A stretch of DNA of 64,000 nucleotides, from positions 2,232,001-2,296,000 of the forward strand of contig NZ_CP163435.1 in NCBI RefSeq assembly GCF_041051975.1, read 5' to 3'. The position numbers were made by a program, and so were the translations under genes. This stretch comes from Streptomyces sp. R21 (GTDB taxonomy: Bacteria; Actinomycetota; Actinomycetes; Streptomycetales; Streptomycetaceae). Below, piece after piece: positions 54,935-62,641 of the stretch. Below the pieces are notes generated by a model. The model did not search any database and was not told where the DNA came from. It saw only the letters and a program-made list of their open reading frames with translations. The first letter of the stretch is position 1; every line of letters begins with the position of its first letter.

Positions 54935-56155
54935 ATGGAAATCCGCGAGCACTCCACCGTCGTCGTCGCCCTGCGCCTGTGCCTGTACGCACTGCTCGCG
55001 GGGCTGCTGGTGCTGGCGGCGGTGCGCGCCGGGGACAGCGCGCACCCGGTGGCGGTGGTCGCCGCCGTGCTCGTGATGGGCGCGGTGTCCGCAGTCGGTG
55101 CCGCGAGCCCGCGGGTCAACCGCTCCCGGCGTACGGCAGCGATGTGGCTGGCGGCGGTGAGCGCGGCCTGGCTGGTGCTGCTCGTGCTGTCCCCGGACGG
55201 CCTGTGGGCGGCGTTCCCGCTCTACTTCCTGCAACTGCACCTGTTGCCCGTGCGCTGGAGCCTGCCCGCGGTCGCGCTGACCGCGGGGGCCGCCATCGCG
55301 AGCTTCCTGGTGCACAGCGGGCACATCACTCCGGGCGCGTTCATCGGCCCGCTGCTCGGAGCGGCGGTCGCGGTCGCCACGGTGCTCGGGTACGAGGCGC
55401 TGTACCGGGAGAGCGAGCGGCGCCGCGAGCTCATCGAGGAGCTGATCGCCACCCGCGCCGAGCTCGCCGACGCCGAGCGCACCGCGGGCACCCTCGCCGA
55501 GCGCGAGCGGCTGGCCCACGAGATCCACGACACCCTCGCCCAGGGTCTGTCCAGCATCCAGCTCCTGCTGCGCGCCGCCCAGCGCCTGATCCCCGCCGAC
55601 TCCCCGGCGTCCCCGCACATCGAGCAGGCCCGCGCCGCCGCGCAGGACAACCTCGCCGAGGCCCGCCGCTTCGTCCGCGCCCTCACCCCGCCGGACCTGG
55701 CGCGCGGCTCGCTCGCCGGAGCGCTGGAGCGGCTGTGCCTGTCGGGCGCCGTCGACGCGCCGAAGGTCCGCTTCTCGGTGAGCGGCACCCCGGCCGAGCT
55801 GCCCACGCCGTACGAGGTGGCGCTGCTGCGGATCGCCCAGTCGGCGCTGGGCAACACGCTGCGGCACGCGCGCGCCGGCCGCGCCGAGATCACGCTCAGC
55901 TTCATGGACACGGCGGTCGCCCTGGACGTGGTGGACGACGGCGCGGGCTTCGACCCGGGTTCCGTACGCGGCGGACGCGACAGCGGCTTCGGTCTCCCCG
56001 CGATGCGCTCGCGCGCGCAGTCGCTGGGCGGGACGTTCGCCGTCGAGTCGGCGCCCGGCCAGGGCACGGCGGTGGCCGTCACGCTGCCGCTGCCTGCTCC
56101 GGACGAACGGGTTCCGCGGCCGCGTGTGCCCCGTGCCGCCGGGAGCCACGCATGA
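54935..56155 (+). CDS. Sensor histidine kinase (HisKA_3 type)
   Basis: 406 residues from ATG 54935 (MEIREHSTVV). About five hydrophobic helices in residues 8-150, then a coiled linker and the phosphoacceptor H198 in AHEIHDTLAQGLSSIQ. The ATP lid region reads DGAGFDPGSVRGGRDSGFGLPAMRSRAQSLGG (about 335-365). Its stop overlaps the regulator start by ATGA. It is divergent from the ABC exporter operon. Confidence 0.9.
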   Translation: MEIREHSTVVVALRLCLYALLAGLLVLAAVRAGDSAHPVAVVAAVLVMGAVSAVGAASPRVNRSRRTAAMWLAAVSAAWLVLLVLSPDGLWAAFPLYFLQLHLLPVRWSLPAVALTAGAAIASFLVHSGHITPGAFIGPLLGAAVAVATVLGYEALYRESERRRELIEELIATRAELADAERTAGTLAERERLAHEIHDTLAQGLSSIQLLLRAAQRLIPADSPASPHIEQARAAAQDNLAEARRFVRALTPPDLARGSLAGALERLCLSGAVDAPKVRFSVSGTPAELPTPYEVALLRIAQSALGNTLRHARAGRAEITLSFMDTAVALDVVDDGAGFDPGSVRGGRDSGFGLPAMRSRAQSLGGTFAVESAPGQGTAVAVTLPLPAPDERVPRPRVPRAAGSHA

Positions 56156-56784
56156 GCATTCGTCTCCTCCTGGCCGACGACCATCCCGTGGTGCGTGCGG
56201 GTCTGCGTGCCGTGCTGTCGGCGGAGCCGGACTTCGAGATCGTCGCGGAGGTGCCGACGGCGGAGGACGCGGTGGAGCGGGCGGGGGCGGGCGATGTGGA
56301 CGTCGTCCTCATGGACCTGCAGTTCGGGCCCGGCATGCACGGTGCGGAGGCGACCGCGGCCATCACGGCGCGCGCCGGCGCTCCCCGCGTGCTGGTGCTC
56401 ACCACGTACGACACCGACGCGGACATCCTCGCCGCGGTGGAGGCGGGCGCGGCGGGCTACCTCCTCAAGGACGCCCCGCCCGAGGAGCTGTCGGCCGCGG
56501 TCCGCACGGCGGCCTCCGGCCGGTCGGCCCTCGCCCCGGCCGTGGCCAACCGCCTCATGGACCGTATGCGCACCCCCGCGGCGGCTCTCAGCCGCCGCGA
56601 ACTGGAAGTCCTGGAACTGGTCAAGGACGGCCTCTCCAACCTGCAGATCAGCAAGCGGCTGTTCCTGAGCCAGGCGACCGTGAAGTCCCATCTGGTGCAC
56701 ATCTACGGCAAGTTGGGAGTGGACTCGCGCACGGCGGCGGTCGCGGCGGGCACGGAGCGGGGCCTTCTACGGCGCCGGAGCTAA
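56152..56784 (+). CDS. NarL/LuxR-family response regulator
   Basis: 210 residues. Receiver with acidic D9/D10, phosphoacceptor D55 in VLMDLQFGPG and K in LLKDAPP. The LuxR HTH is LSRRELEVLELVKDGLSNLQ followed by ISKRLFLSQATVKSHLVHIYGKL. It is translated with the kinase by an ATGA overlap. Probable targets are the adjacent exporter genes. Confidence 0.92.
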   Translation: MSIRLLLADDHPVVRAGLRAVLSAEPDFEIVAEVPTAEDAVERAGAGDVDVVLMDLQFGPGMHGAEATAAITARAGAPRVLVLTTYDTDADILAAVEAGAAGYLLKDAPPEELSAAVRTAASGRSALAPAVANRLMDRMRTPAAALSRRELEVLELVKDGLSNLQISKRLFLSQATVKSHLVHIYGKLGVDSRTAAVAAGTERGLLRRRS

Positions 56785-56818
56785 GGGCCCTCGGGCCATG
56801 CCGTACCCCCAACTCACC

Positions 56819-57133
56819 TCAGTGGCGCGGCGGTTCCCCGAACAGGTCCACCGCACTGCGTACGTCCGAGAGGCCTCTCGCCAGGGCGCTGACCGAACCG
56901 ATCGCGCCCGCGATCAGCAGCAGGGAGCGGCGCAGGCGCGGGATCTCGGGGATGCCGCTGATCGCCATGGCGGCGAGCGCGGCGAGTTCGTCCTCGGCGA
57001 TGCAGCGGTCCGGGAACTCGGCGGGGTGCGCGGCGAGTTCACGGCGCAGCCGGGACACGGCGGACCGCAGTTCCGCCACCCTCGGGTCCTCGTCGCTGCC
57101 GGTCACTGGCCTCTGCCCCAAGCTCCGCAACAC
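56819..57133 (-). CDS. DUF5955-family protein
   Basis: 104 residues from GTG 57133 (VLRSLGQRPVTGSDEDP). It is mostly helical, with ELRRELAAHPAEFPDR-like text and a hydrophobic C-terminal half (SLLLIAGAIGSVSALA). It resembles the small streptomycete DUF5955 family, function unknown. The longer frame to 57484 reads low-complexity sequence overlapping the divergent gene. Confidence 0.65.
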   Translation of the reverse strand: MLRSLGQRPVTGSDEDPRVAELRSAVSRLRRELAAHPAEFPDRCIAEDELAALAAMAISGIPEIPRLRRSLLLIAGAIGSVSALARGLSDVRSAVDLFGEPPRH

Positions 57134-57325
57134 AGCTCTCCCCCTCGCACGTCTTTGTGCGCAAGTTCTTCGTGCATCCGCCCGACTCCCCGTGGCGTTG
57201 GTCAGGCGCCGGGGGACGCGGGCCAGTAAACGCCACCCGATGCGCCGGGCGCCACTCCGGGGACCGAAATTCAGTCCCCGGACACCGGGCGGGCACGCCC
57301 CCGCCCGGTCGGGTATGCAGGACAC

Positions 57326-57925
57326 ATGACGGACAACAGGGACCAGGTCGCCGGATTGCTGCTGGCAGCCGGTGGGGGGCGGCGCCTCGGGGGTCGCCCC
57401 AAGGCGCTCCTGGAGCATCGGGGGCGACCCCTGGTCGAGTACGCGGCTCAAGTGCTGCGCGAGGGCGGCTGTAGCCGGATTCATGTGGTCCTCGGCGCCC
57501 GGGCCGAGGCCGTACGGGAGCGGGCCGAGCTGCCCGGCTGCGTCCTCGTGGACAACCCGGAGTGGGAGGAGGGCATGGGCTCCTCGCTGCGGGCGGGGCT
57601 CGATTCACTGGCCCGTACGGGCGCACGGGCCGCGCTGGTGTCGCTCGTCGACCAGCCCGGCATCGGCACCGAGGCGGTGGCGCGCGTGCTCGCCGCGTAC
57701 TCCTCGCCGGCGTCGCTCGTCTCGGCGTCGTACGACGGGGAGCGCGGCCACCCGGTCCTCTTCGGCGCCGACCACTGGCCGGGGATCGCGGCGACCGCCA
57801 CGGGCGACCGGGGAGCGCGCGCGTATCTGAAGGCCCACCGGGACACGATCAGGCTCGTCGAGTGCGGTGATGTGGCACAGCCGTACGACATCGACACGGA
57901 GGGCGATCTCGTCCACCTTGAATGA
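57326..57925 (+). CDS. MocA-like nucleotidyltransferase
   Basis: 199 residues with the NTP-transferase signature LLLAAGGGRRLGGRPKALL (about 11-29), DNPEWEEGMGSSLR (about 77-90) and the metal-binding VDQPG (about 111). This subgroup includes molybdenum-cofactor cytidylyltransferase. In allantoin and purine loci it could serve xanthine dehydrogenase maturation, but no such genes are present here, so the role is inferred. Confidence 0.85.
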   Translation: MTDNRDQVAGLLLAAGGGRRLGGRPKALLEHRGRPLVEYAAQVLREGGCSRIHVVLGARAEAVRERAELPGCVLVDNPEWEEGMGSSLRAGLDSLARTGARAALVSLVDQPGIGTEAVARVLAAYSSPASLVSASYDGERGHPVLFGADHWPGIAATATGDRGARAYLKAHRDTIRLVECGDVAQPYDIDTEGDLVHLE

Positions 57926-57939
57926 ACCTTGAGTGAAGC

Positions 57940-57960
57940 AGGTGGCACTCAGCGCCACCT
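57940..57960 (+). terminator. Hairpin after the nucleotidyltransferase gene
   Basis: AGGTGGC (57940-57946) pairs with GCCACCT (57954-57960), loop 7 bases, 15 bases past the stop and ahead of the malate synthase promoter. Confidence 0.6.
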
Positions 57961-57996
57961 TCTGTCGACCCTGAGAATCTCGACATCAACAAATCA

Positions 57997-58025
57997 TTGA
58001 ACTTCCACCATGAGGAAACTAGTAT
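57997..58025 (+). promoter_or_regulatory. Malate synthase promoter with AllR-like operator in its spacer
   Basis: TTGAAC (57997-58002) and TAGTAT (58020-58025) are 17 bases apart. CTTCCACCATGAGGAAA (58002-58018), a degenerate copy of TTTCCACAAAGTGGAAA, covers the spacer as in the IclR-type gene promoter. Confidence 0.65.
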
Positions 58026-58123
58026 CCACTGCTCAGAAGCGCCCGTCCGCTCCCCGGGCGTTCCTCGCCATACCCGGGTCGATTGGCACCCGGTGCCACG
58101 CTCGCTGAAGGAAGTGACTGCTC

Positions 58124-59758
58124 ATGTCCGCACCAGCGCCGTCCCCGCTGGCCATCGTCGACGCCGAGCCCCTGCCCCGGCAGGAAGAGGTCCTCACGGA
58201 CGCGGCCCTCGCCTTCGTGGCCGAGCTGCACCGGCTGTTCACGCCCCGGCGTGACGAGCTCCTCGCCCGCCGAGCGGAGCGCCGCGCCGAGATCGCCCGC
58301 ACCTCCTCGCTCGACTTCCTCCCGGAGACCGCCGCCATCCGCGCGGACGACTCCTGGAGGGTGGCCCCCGCTCCGGCCGCGCTGAACGACCGCCGCGTCG
58401 AGATCACCGGTCCCACCGACCGCAAGATGACCATCAACGCCCTGAACTCCGGCGCGAAGGTCTGGCTCGCGGACTTCGAGGACGCCTCCGCGCCGACCTG
58501 GGAGAACGTGATCCTCGGTCAGGTCAACCTGGCCGACGCGTACACCCGCAACATCGACTTCACCGACCCGGCGAGCGGCAAGTCGTACGCCCTGCGCCCG
58601 AACGACGAACTCGCGACGGTCGTCATGCGCCCGCGCGGCTGGCACCTGAACGAGCGCCACCTCGTCGCCGCCGACGGCACCCAGGTCCCCGGCGCGCTCG
58701 TCGACTTCGGCCTCTACTTCTTCCACAACGCGCAGCGGCTGCTCGACCTCGGCAAGGGCCCGTACTTCTACCTCCCGAAGACGGAGTCGCACCTGGAGGC
58801 CCGCCTCTGGAACGACGTCTTCGTCTTCGCACAGGACTACGTCGGCATCCCGCAGGGCACCGTCCGCGCGACCGTCCTGATCGAGACGATCACGGCGGCG
58901 TACGAGATGGAGGAGATCCTCTACGAACTCCGCGACCACGCCGCCGGGTTGAACGCGGGCCGCTGGGACTACCTCTTCTCGATCGTCAAGAACTTCCGTG
59001 ACGGCGGCGCCAAGTTCGTGCTGCCGGACCGCAACGCGGTGACGATGACGGCCCCGTTCATGCGGGCGTACACCGAACTCCTCGTCCGCACCTGCCACAA
59101 GCGCGGCGCCCACGCGATCGGCGGCATGGCCGCGTTCATCCCCTCGCGCCGGGACGAAGAGGTCAACAAGGTCGCCTTCGAGAAGGTCAAGGCCGACAAG
59201 GACCGTGAGGCGGGCGACGGCTTCGACGGGTCCTGGGTGGCCCACCCGGACCTCGTACCGATCGCCATGGCCTCCTTCGACGCCGTGCTCGGCGAGAAGC
59301 CGAACCAGAAGGACCGGCTGCGCGAGGACGTCGACGTCAAGGCGGGCGACCTGATCGCCATCGACTCGCTGCACGCCAAGCCCACCTACGACGGTCTCGT
59401 CAACGCCGTCCAGGTCGGCATCCGCTACATCGAGGCGTGGCTGCGCGGCCTCGGCGCGGTCGCCATCTTCAACCTCATGGAGGACGCGGCCACCGCCGAG
59501 ATCTCCAGGTCGCAGATCTGGCAGTGGATCAACGCGGGCGTCGAGTTCGAGCACGCGGGGCACACGGTGCAGGCCACGCCCGAGCTGGCGCGCGAGGTCG
59601 CCGCCAAGGAACTCGCCGCCATCCGTGCCGAGATCGGCGAGGAGGCCTTCGCGGCGGGCAACTGGCAGCAGGCCCACGACCTGCTCCTGACGGTCTCGCT
59701 CGACGAGGACTACGCGGACTTCCTCACGCTGCCGGCGTACGAGCAGCTGCGCGGCTAG
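58124..59758 (+). CDS. aceB: Malate synthase A
   Basis: 544 residues, the length of the A isoform. It condenses glyoxylate with acetyl-CoA to malate. Motifs include [13 protein letters not shown] (about 119-131), RPRGWHL (about 168), [19 protein letters not shown] (about 253-271) with catalytic Glu, and [13 protein letters not shown] (about 280). In this setting it consumes glyoxylate from allantoin. No isocitrate lyase gene is in the window, which fits a role outside the classical glyoxylate bypass. It follows an operator-bearing promoter. Confidence 0.95.
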   Translation: MSAPAPSPLAIVDAEPLPRQEEVLTDAALAFVAELHRLFTPRRDELLARRAERRAEIARTSSLDFLPETAAIRADDSWRVAPAPAALNDRRVEITGPTDRKMTINALNSGAKVWLADFEDASAPTWENVILGQVNLADAYTRNIDFTDPASGKSYALRPNDELATVVMRPRGWHLNERHLVAADGTQVPGALVDFGLYFFHNAQRLLDLGKGPYFYLPKTESHLEARLWNDVFVFAQDYVGIPQGTVRATVLIETITAAYEMEEILYELRDHAAGLNAGRWDYLFSIVKNFRDGGAKFVLPDRNAVTMTAPFMRAYTELLVRTCHKRGAHAIGGMAAFIPSRRDEEVNKVAFEKVKADKDREAGDGFDGSWVAHPDLVPIAMASFDAVLGEKPNQKDRLREDVDVKAGDLIAIDSLHAKPTYDGLVNAVQVGIRYIEAWLRGLGAVAIFNLMEDAATAEISRSQIWQWINAGVEFEHAGHTVQATPELAREVAAKELAAIRAEIGEEAFAAGNWQQAHDLLLTVSLDEDYADFLTLPAYEQLRG

Positions 59759-59797
59759 AAAGCCGGCGGCCGGGGCAGCTGGAAAGCCGGCGGCCGG
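59758..59797. repeat. Direct repeat with hairpin potential after malate synthase
   Basis: GAAAGCCGGCGGCCGG occurs at 59758-59773 and 59782-59797. Each copy can fold internally on GCCGGC/GGCCGG. It lies between the convergent malate synthase and Rdx genes and may act as a double terminator. Confidence 0.55.
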
Positions 59798-59801
59798 AAC
59801 G

Positions 59802-60071
59802 TCACTTGTCCGAGTGGCCCAGGGACCTTCCCGGGGCCACTCGGTCGCGTACGGCCTGCTTCACCGCCGTCGGCTCCGGGAACCCCTGTTCGCGGCGGTC
59901 CCACACGACCTCGTCGTCGACGCGGACGACGAAGACGCCGCCCGTGCCGGGCTTCAGGGCCAGTTCGGTCAGTTCGGTCTCGAAGGTCGTCAGCAGCTCC
60001 TGCGCCAGCCAGGCCGCGCGGGGCAGCCAGCGGCACTGCGTGCAGTACTCGATCTCGACACGGCCACTCAT
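59802..60071 (-). CDS. Rdx/SelW-family thioredoxin-like protein (Cys form)
   Basis: 89 residues. YCTQCRWLPRAAWLAQELL (about 9-27) carries the CxxC of the SelT/SelW/SelH family with cysteine where some homologues have selenocysteine. The C-terminus includes VFVVRVDDEVVWDRREQGFPE. A small redox role is expected. ATG 60071 overlaps the upstream gene stop (ATGA), so it is translated with the HipA-like gene. Confidence 0.85.
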   Translation of the reverse strand: MSGRVEIEYCTQCRWLPRAAWLAQELLTTFETELTELALKPGTGGVFVVRVDDEVVWDRREQGFPEPTAVKQAVRDRVAPGRSLGHSDK

Positions 60072-60991
60072 CCGAGGTGCACCGACCAATCCTGTTCCGC
60101 CGCCGGTTTGCCGTGCAGGTCGGGGACCCGCTTGAGCCAGTTCGGACGGCCCCGCTGTGTCCTCGCCGCGCGCTGGGCCTCCTCGGCGGCGCGTTCCTCC
60201 CGGGTGGGGAAGTCGGTGGGCAGCCAGGCCGCGGACGCCTTGACACGGGCCGCGAGATAGCCGACGTACGCCTTGCGGACGTCGTCCGGGGTTGCGAAAC
60301 CGGGCTCGTCGGCGAGCCAGGCGTCGGGCACCTCCGCCGTGATCTCGCGCAGCAGTTCCTCCGTCACGCGGGGCGCGAGTTCCGCGTCGGCCGCCCGCGT
60401 GTCCGGGGTGTGGCCGCCGAGGGCGTGGTGCCGGAAGTCGTACGCCTTGTCCGGCACGGACGCGTCCCACCGGTGGTGGAAGACGAGGGCGGCGCCGTGG
60501 TCGATGAGCCACAGCCGCGGCGGTGCGATGCCGAACGTCGGCCAGATCATCAGGTTCGAGCTGTGCACCGTGCGGTCGACGTTGACGGTGAGCGCGTCGA
60601 GCCAGATGATCTTGCCCGCCTCCAGCGGGTCGACCGTGCACCGCTCGGCGACCTCCGGGGTGAAGTCCTTCGCGCCCGGCAGATAGTCCATGCCGAGGTT
60701 GAGCCCCGCGCTGGCGTGCAGCAGGTCCTGGACCTCCTGGTGCGGTTCGTCGGCGGCGACCGCCGGGTCGAAGTGCACGAGCACCAGTTCGGGGAAGCGC
60801 AGGCCGAGGGCGCGGGCCAGCTCACCGACGATCACCTCGGCGACCAGCGCCTTGCGGCCCTGGGCAGAACCGGTGAACTTCACGACGTACGTCCCCAGGT
60901 CGTCGGCCTCGACGACTCCGGGCACGGAGCCGCCCGCCGTCAGCGGGGTCACGTATCGAACAGCAGTCACGTCGCGGAGCACACCGGCCAC
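60068..60991 (-). CDS. HipA-like kinase-family protein
   Basis: 307 residues from GTG 60991; a second GTG three codons later is possible. YVVKFTGSAQGRKALVAEVIVGELARALG (about 34-62) supplies a nucleotide-binding Lys region. LDALTVNVDRTVHSSNLMIW (about 150-169) and LWLIDHGAALVFHH hold the catalytic and metal-binding Asp residues of the HipA fold. No HipB antitoxin is adjacent, so it is unlikely to be a standard toxin-antitoxin. The Rdx gene is its partner. Confidence 0.8.
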   Translation of the reverse strand: MAGVLRDVTAVRYVTPLTAGGSVPGVVEADDLGTYVVKFTGSAQGRKALVAEVIVGELARALGLRFPELVLVHFDPAVAADEPHQEVQDLLHASAGLNLGMDYLPGAKDFTPEVAERCTVDPLEAGKIIWLDALTVNVDRTVHSSNLMIWPTFGIAPPRLWLIDHGAALVFHHRWDASVPDKAYDFRHHALGGHTPDTRAADAELAPRVTEELLREITAEVPDAWLADEPGFATPDDVRKAYVGYLAARVKASAAWLPTDFPTREERAAEEAQRAARTQRGRPNWLKRVPDLHGKPAAEQDWSVHLG

Positions 60992-61023
60992 TGTAAATCA
61001 GCCGCTCACCGCGGTGTCGGGCA

Positions 61024-62523
61024 TTAATGACCGGCGAGGGGGTTGGGAAGCGGCAGATAGCGGGCGTCCGCGCCGTCCGCGCCCGTCCAGCGCAGCAGCA
61101 GGTTCGTCTTGCCGGGGAGGGTCGGCGAGGCGAGGAGGCCGGCGATCTCGGGGAGGCCGTGCTCGGTGTCGTAGCGGATCAGCTCCCGGCGTACGGCGGC
61201 CCACAGGTCCTGCTCGGGGTGGCGCTCGGCGAGCAGGGCGGCCAGTTCGGCCAGGTGGTTGACGACCAGGCAGTACACGAGCCGTTCCCAGCCGGCCGCG
61301 CGCGTGACCCCGGGCAGCAGCTTCACGCCCTCGGCGTCCCGGAACAGCGCCTGGACGGGCATGCCGTCGGCGTCGACGGCCACCAGAGTGTTCTGCAGGT
61401 GCGCCTCCAGGACGACGCCGTGGCGGGCGAACGCGTGCAGGGCCGGGGGCACGACCTGGCGCAGATACGCCGCCCACCAGGCCGCCGGGTCGCCAAGCCG
61501 GTCGAGCGGGCTGCCCTCGAAGCCCTCCACCAGGGCGGCGGACAGCAGCGGGGTCGCGCCGGGCAGGACGTGGTCGCCCAGGCCGTCGCGGACGAGGACG
61601 GCGAGCTCCTCGAAGGCGAAGTCGGCCGTGCGGTAGCCGCGGTCGCTCAGCCAGGCAGCGGGTCCGGGCAGGGCGGCGAAGGCCCGGGTGACCGCCTCGT
61701 CCGTGCGGCGCAGCTTCAGCAGGTCGTGACGCCACAGCCGGCGGATGTCGTTGGTGATGCGCACATCGAGGCTGAACTTCACGAACAGGTCGTCGCCGGG
61801 GACGTACAGCGTGCGGATGGCCGCCGTCGGCCGGACGGGGCGGGCGGTGCGGCCGAGGCGGACGAGCCGGCCGTCGGCGAGGGCGGCACGGATCTCCGGG
61901 CGGCCGGCCACGAGATCGAGCTGCCAGGGATGGGCGGGGAGCAGTCGGTAGCCGGGCGGGGCCGCGCCTTCACCGAGCGCGTCGAGCGCGCTCGTGTCGC
62001 CCTCCTCGACGACCGCGTCCTCGCGCACGCCGAGCAGTTCCAGCGGGAAGCGGGCGTACGCCTCGGGCGCGTACGGCAGCCAGCCCGCGACCGGGCCGCC
62101 GCCACGGGCCTTGGGCGCCGGATGGAACGGATGCCCGGTGATCAGGGACTGCTCGGACAGCAGGTACGGATCGGCGGGCGGCGTCGCCCGGGCGCGCGCG
62201 GCGAGCAGCGCGGCCACCGCCTGCCGGCTGTCGATCATCTCGGCGGGCAGCTCGGAGTTGGACAGGCCGGTGAGGCGGCGCAGTTCCTCGGCGGTGAGTT
62301 TGACCAGCTCGGCGTGGTCGAGCCGGTGCCAGGCGCCGGCCGCGTGGAGTTCGGGCTGCGCGGGCCGGCGCGTCCCGCGGACCCGGAGCAGCCGTCCGCC
62401 GGCCCGCAGCCGGTGCACTCCCGGTTCGTCCGTGGGCTCCGCGGCCTCCCGCAACAGGCAGTTGAGGAGGGGAGCTGCCGCGTAGGCGTCCGCGGCGGTC
62501 TCGACGTCGTCCACGCGATCCAT
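61024..62523 (-). CDS. IucA/IucC-family NRPS-independent siderophore synthetase
   Basis: 499 residues from ATG 62523 (MDRVDDVETA); ATG 62541 adds six residues. Family motifs: GHPFHPAPKARGG (about 130-142), LLPAHPWQLDLV (about 193), SLDVRITNDIRR (about 248-259) and EAHLQNTLVAVD (about 386). The C-terminal iron-reductase-like region is present. These enzymes activate a carboxylate such as citrate with ATP and join it to an amine. It is divergent from a second member of the family. Confidence 0.92.
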   Translation of the reverse strand: MDRVDDVETAADAYAAAPLLNCLLREAAEPTDEPGVHRLRAGGRLLRVRGTRRPAQPELHAAGAWHRLDHAELVKLTAEELRRLTGLSNSELPAEMIDSRQAVAALLAARARATPPADPYLLSEQSLITGHPFHPAPKARGGGPVAGWLPYAPEAYARFPLELLGVREDAVVEEGDTSALDALGEGAAPPGYRLLPAHPWQLDLVAGRPEIRAALADGRLVRLGRTARPVRPTAAIRTLYVPGDDLFVKFSLDVRITNDIRRLWRHDLLKLRRTDEAVTRAFAALPGPAAWLSDRGYRTADFAFEELAVLVRDGLGDHVLPGATPLLSAALVEGFEGSPLDRLGDPAAWWAAYLRQVVPPALHAFARHGVVLEAHLQNTLVAVDADGMPVQALFRDAEGVKLLPGVTRAAGWERLVYCLVVNHLAELAALLAERHPEQDLWAAVRRELIRYDTEHGLPEIAGLLASPTLPGKTNLLLRWTGADGADARYLPLPNPLAGH

Positions 62524-62536
62524 TCGTCCCCAACAG

Positions 62537-62560
62537 TCCATACGGTTCGTTCCATACGGT
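62537..62560. repeat. Direct repeat at the divergent siderophore promoters
   Basis: TCCATACGGT occurs at 62537-62546 and 62551-62560, a 14-base period, overlapping the start region of the minus-strand synthetase. No DmdR1/IdeR-like iron box is evident in the 118-base gap. The repeats could bind a regulator. Confidence 0.4.
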
Positions 62561-62641
62561 GCACTGGTGATCAGTATGTCTGTCGTCGTGGGCCGCCGCG
62601 ACGCGGTCCCCGCAGCATCCCCGTGGCAGAGGAGTCCGACC

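Noticed and set aside
60068..60991. HipBA toxin-antitoxin
   Set aside because: There is no HipB-like HTH gene on either side; the partner is a redox protein.
62524..62641. Iron box between the siderophore synthetases
   Set aside because: No 19-bp TTAGGTTAGGCTCACCTAA-like sequence could be found in the gap by eye.
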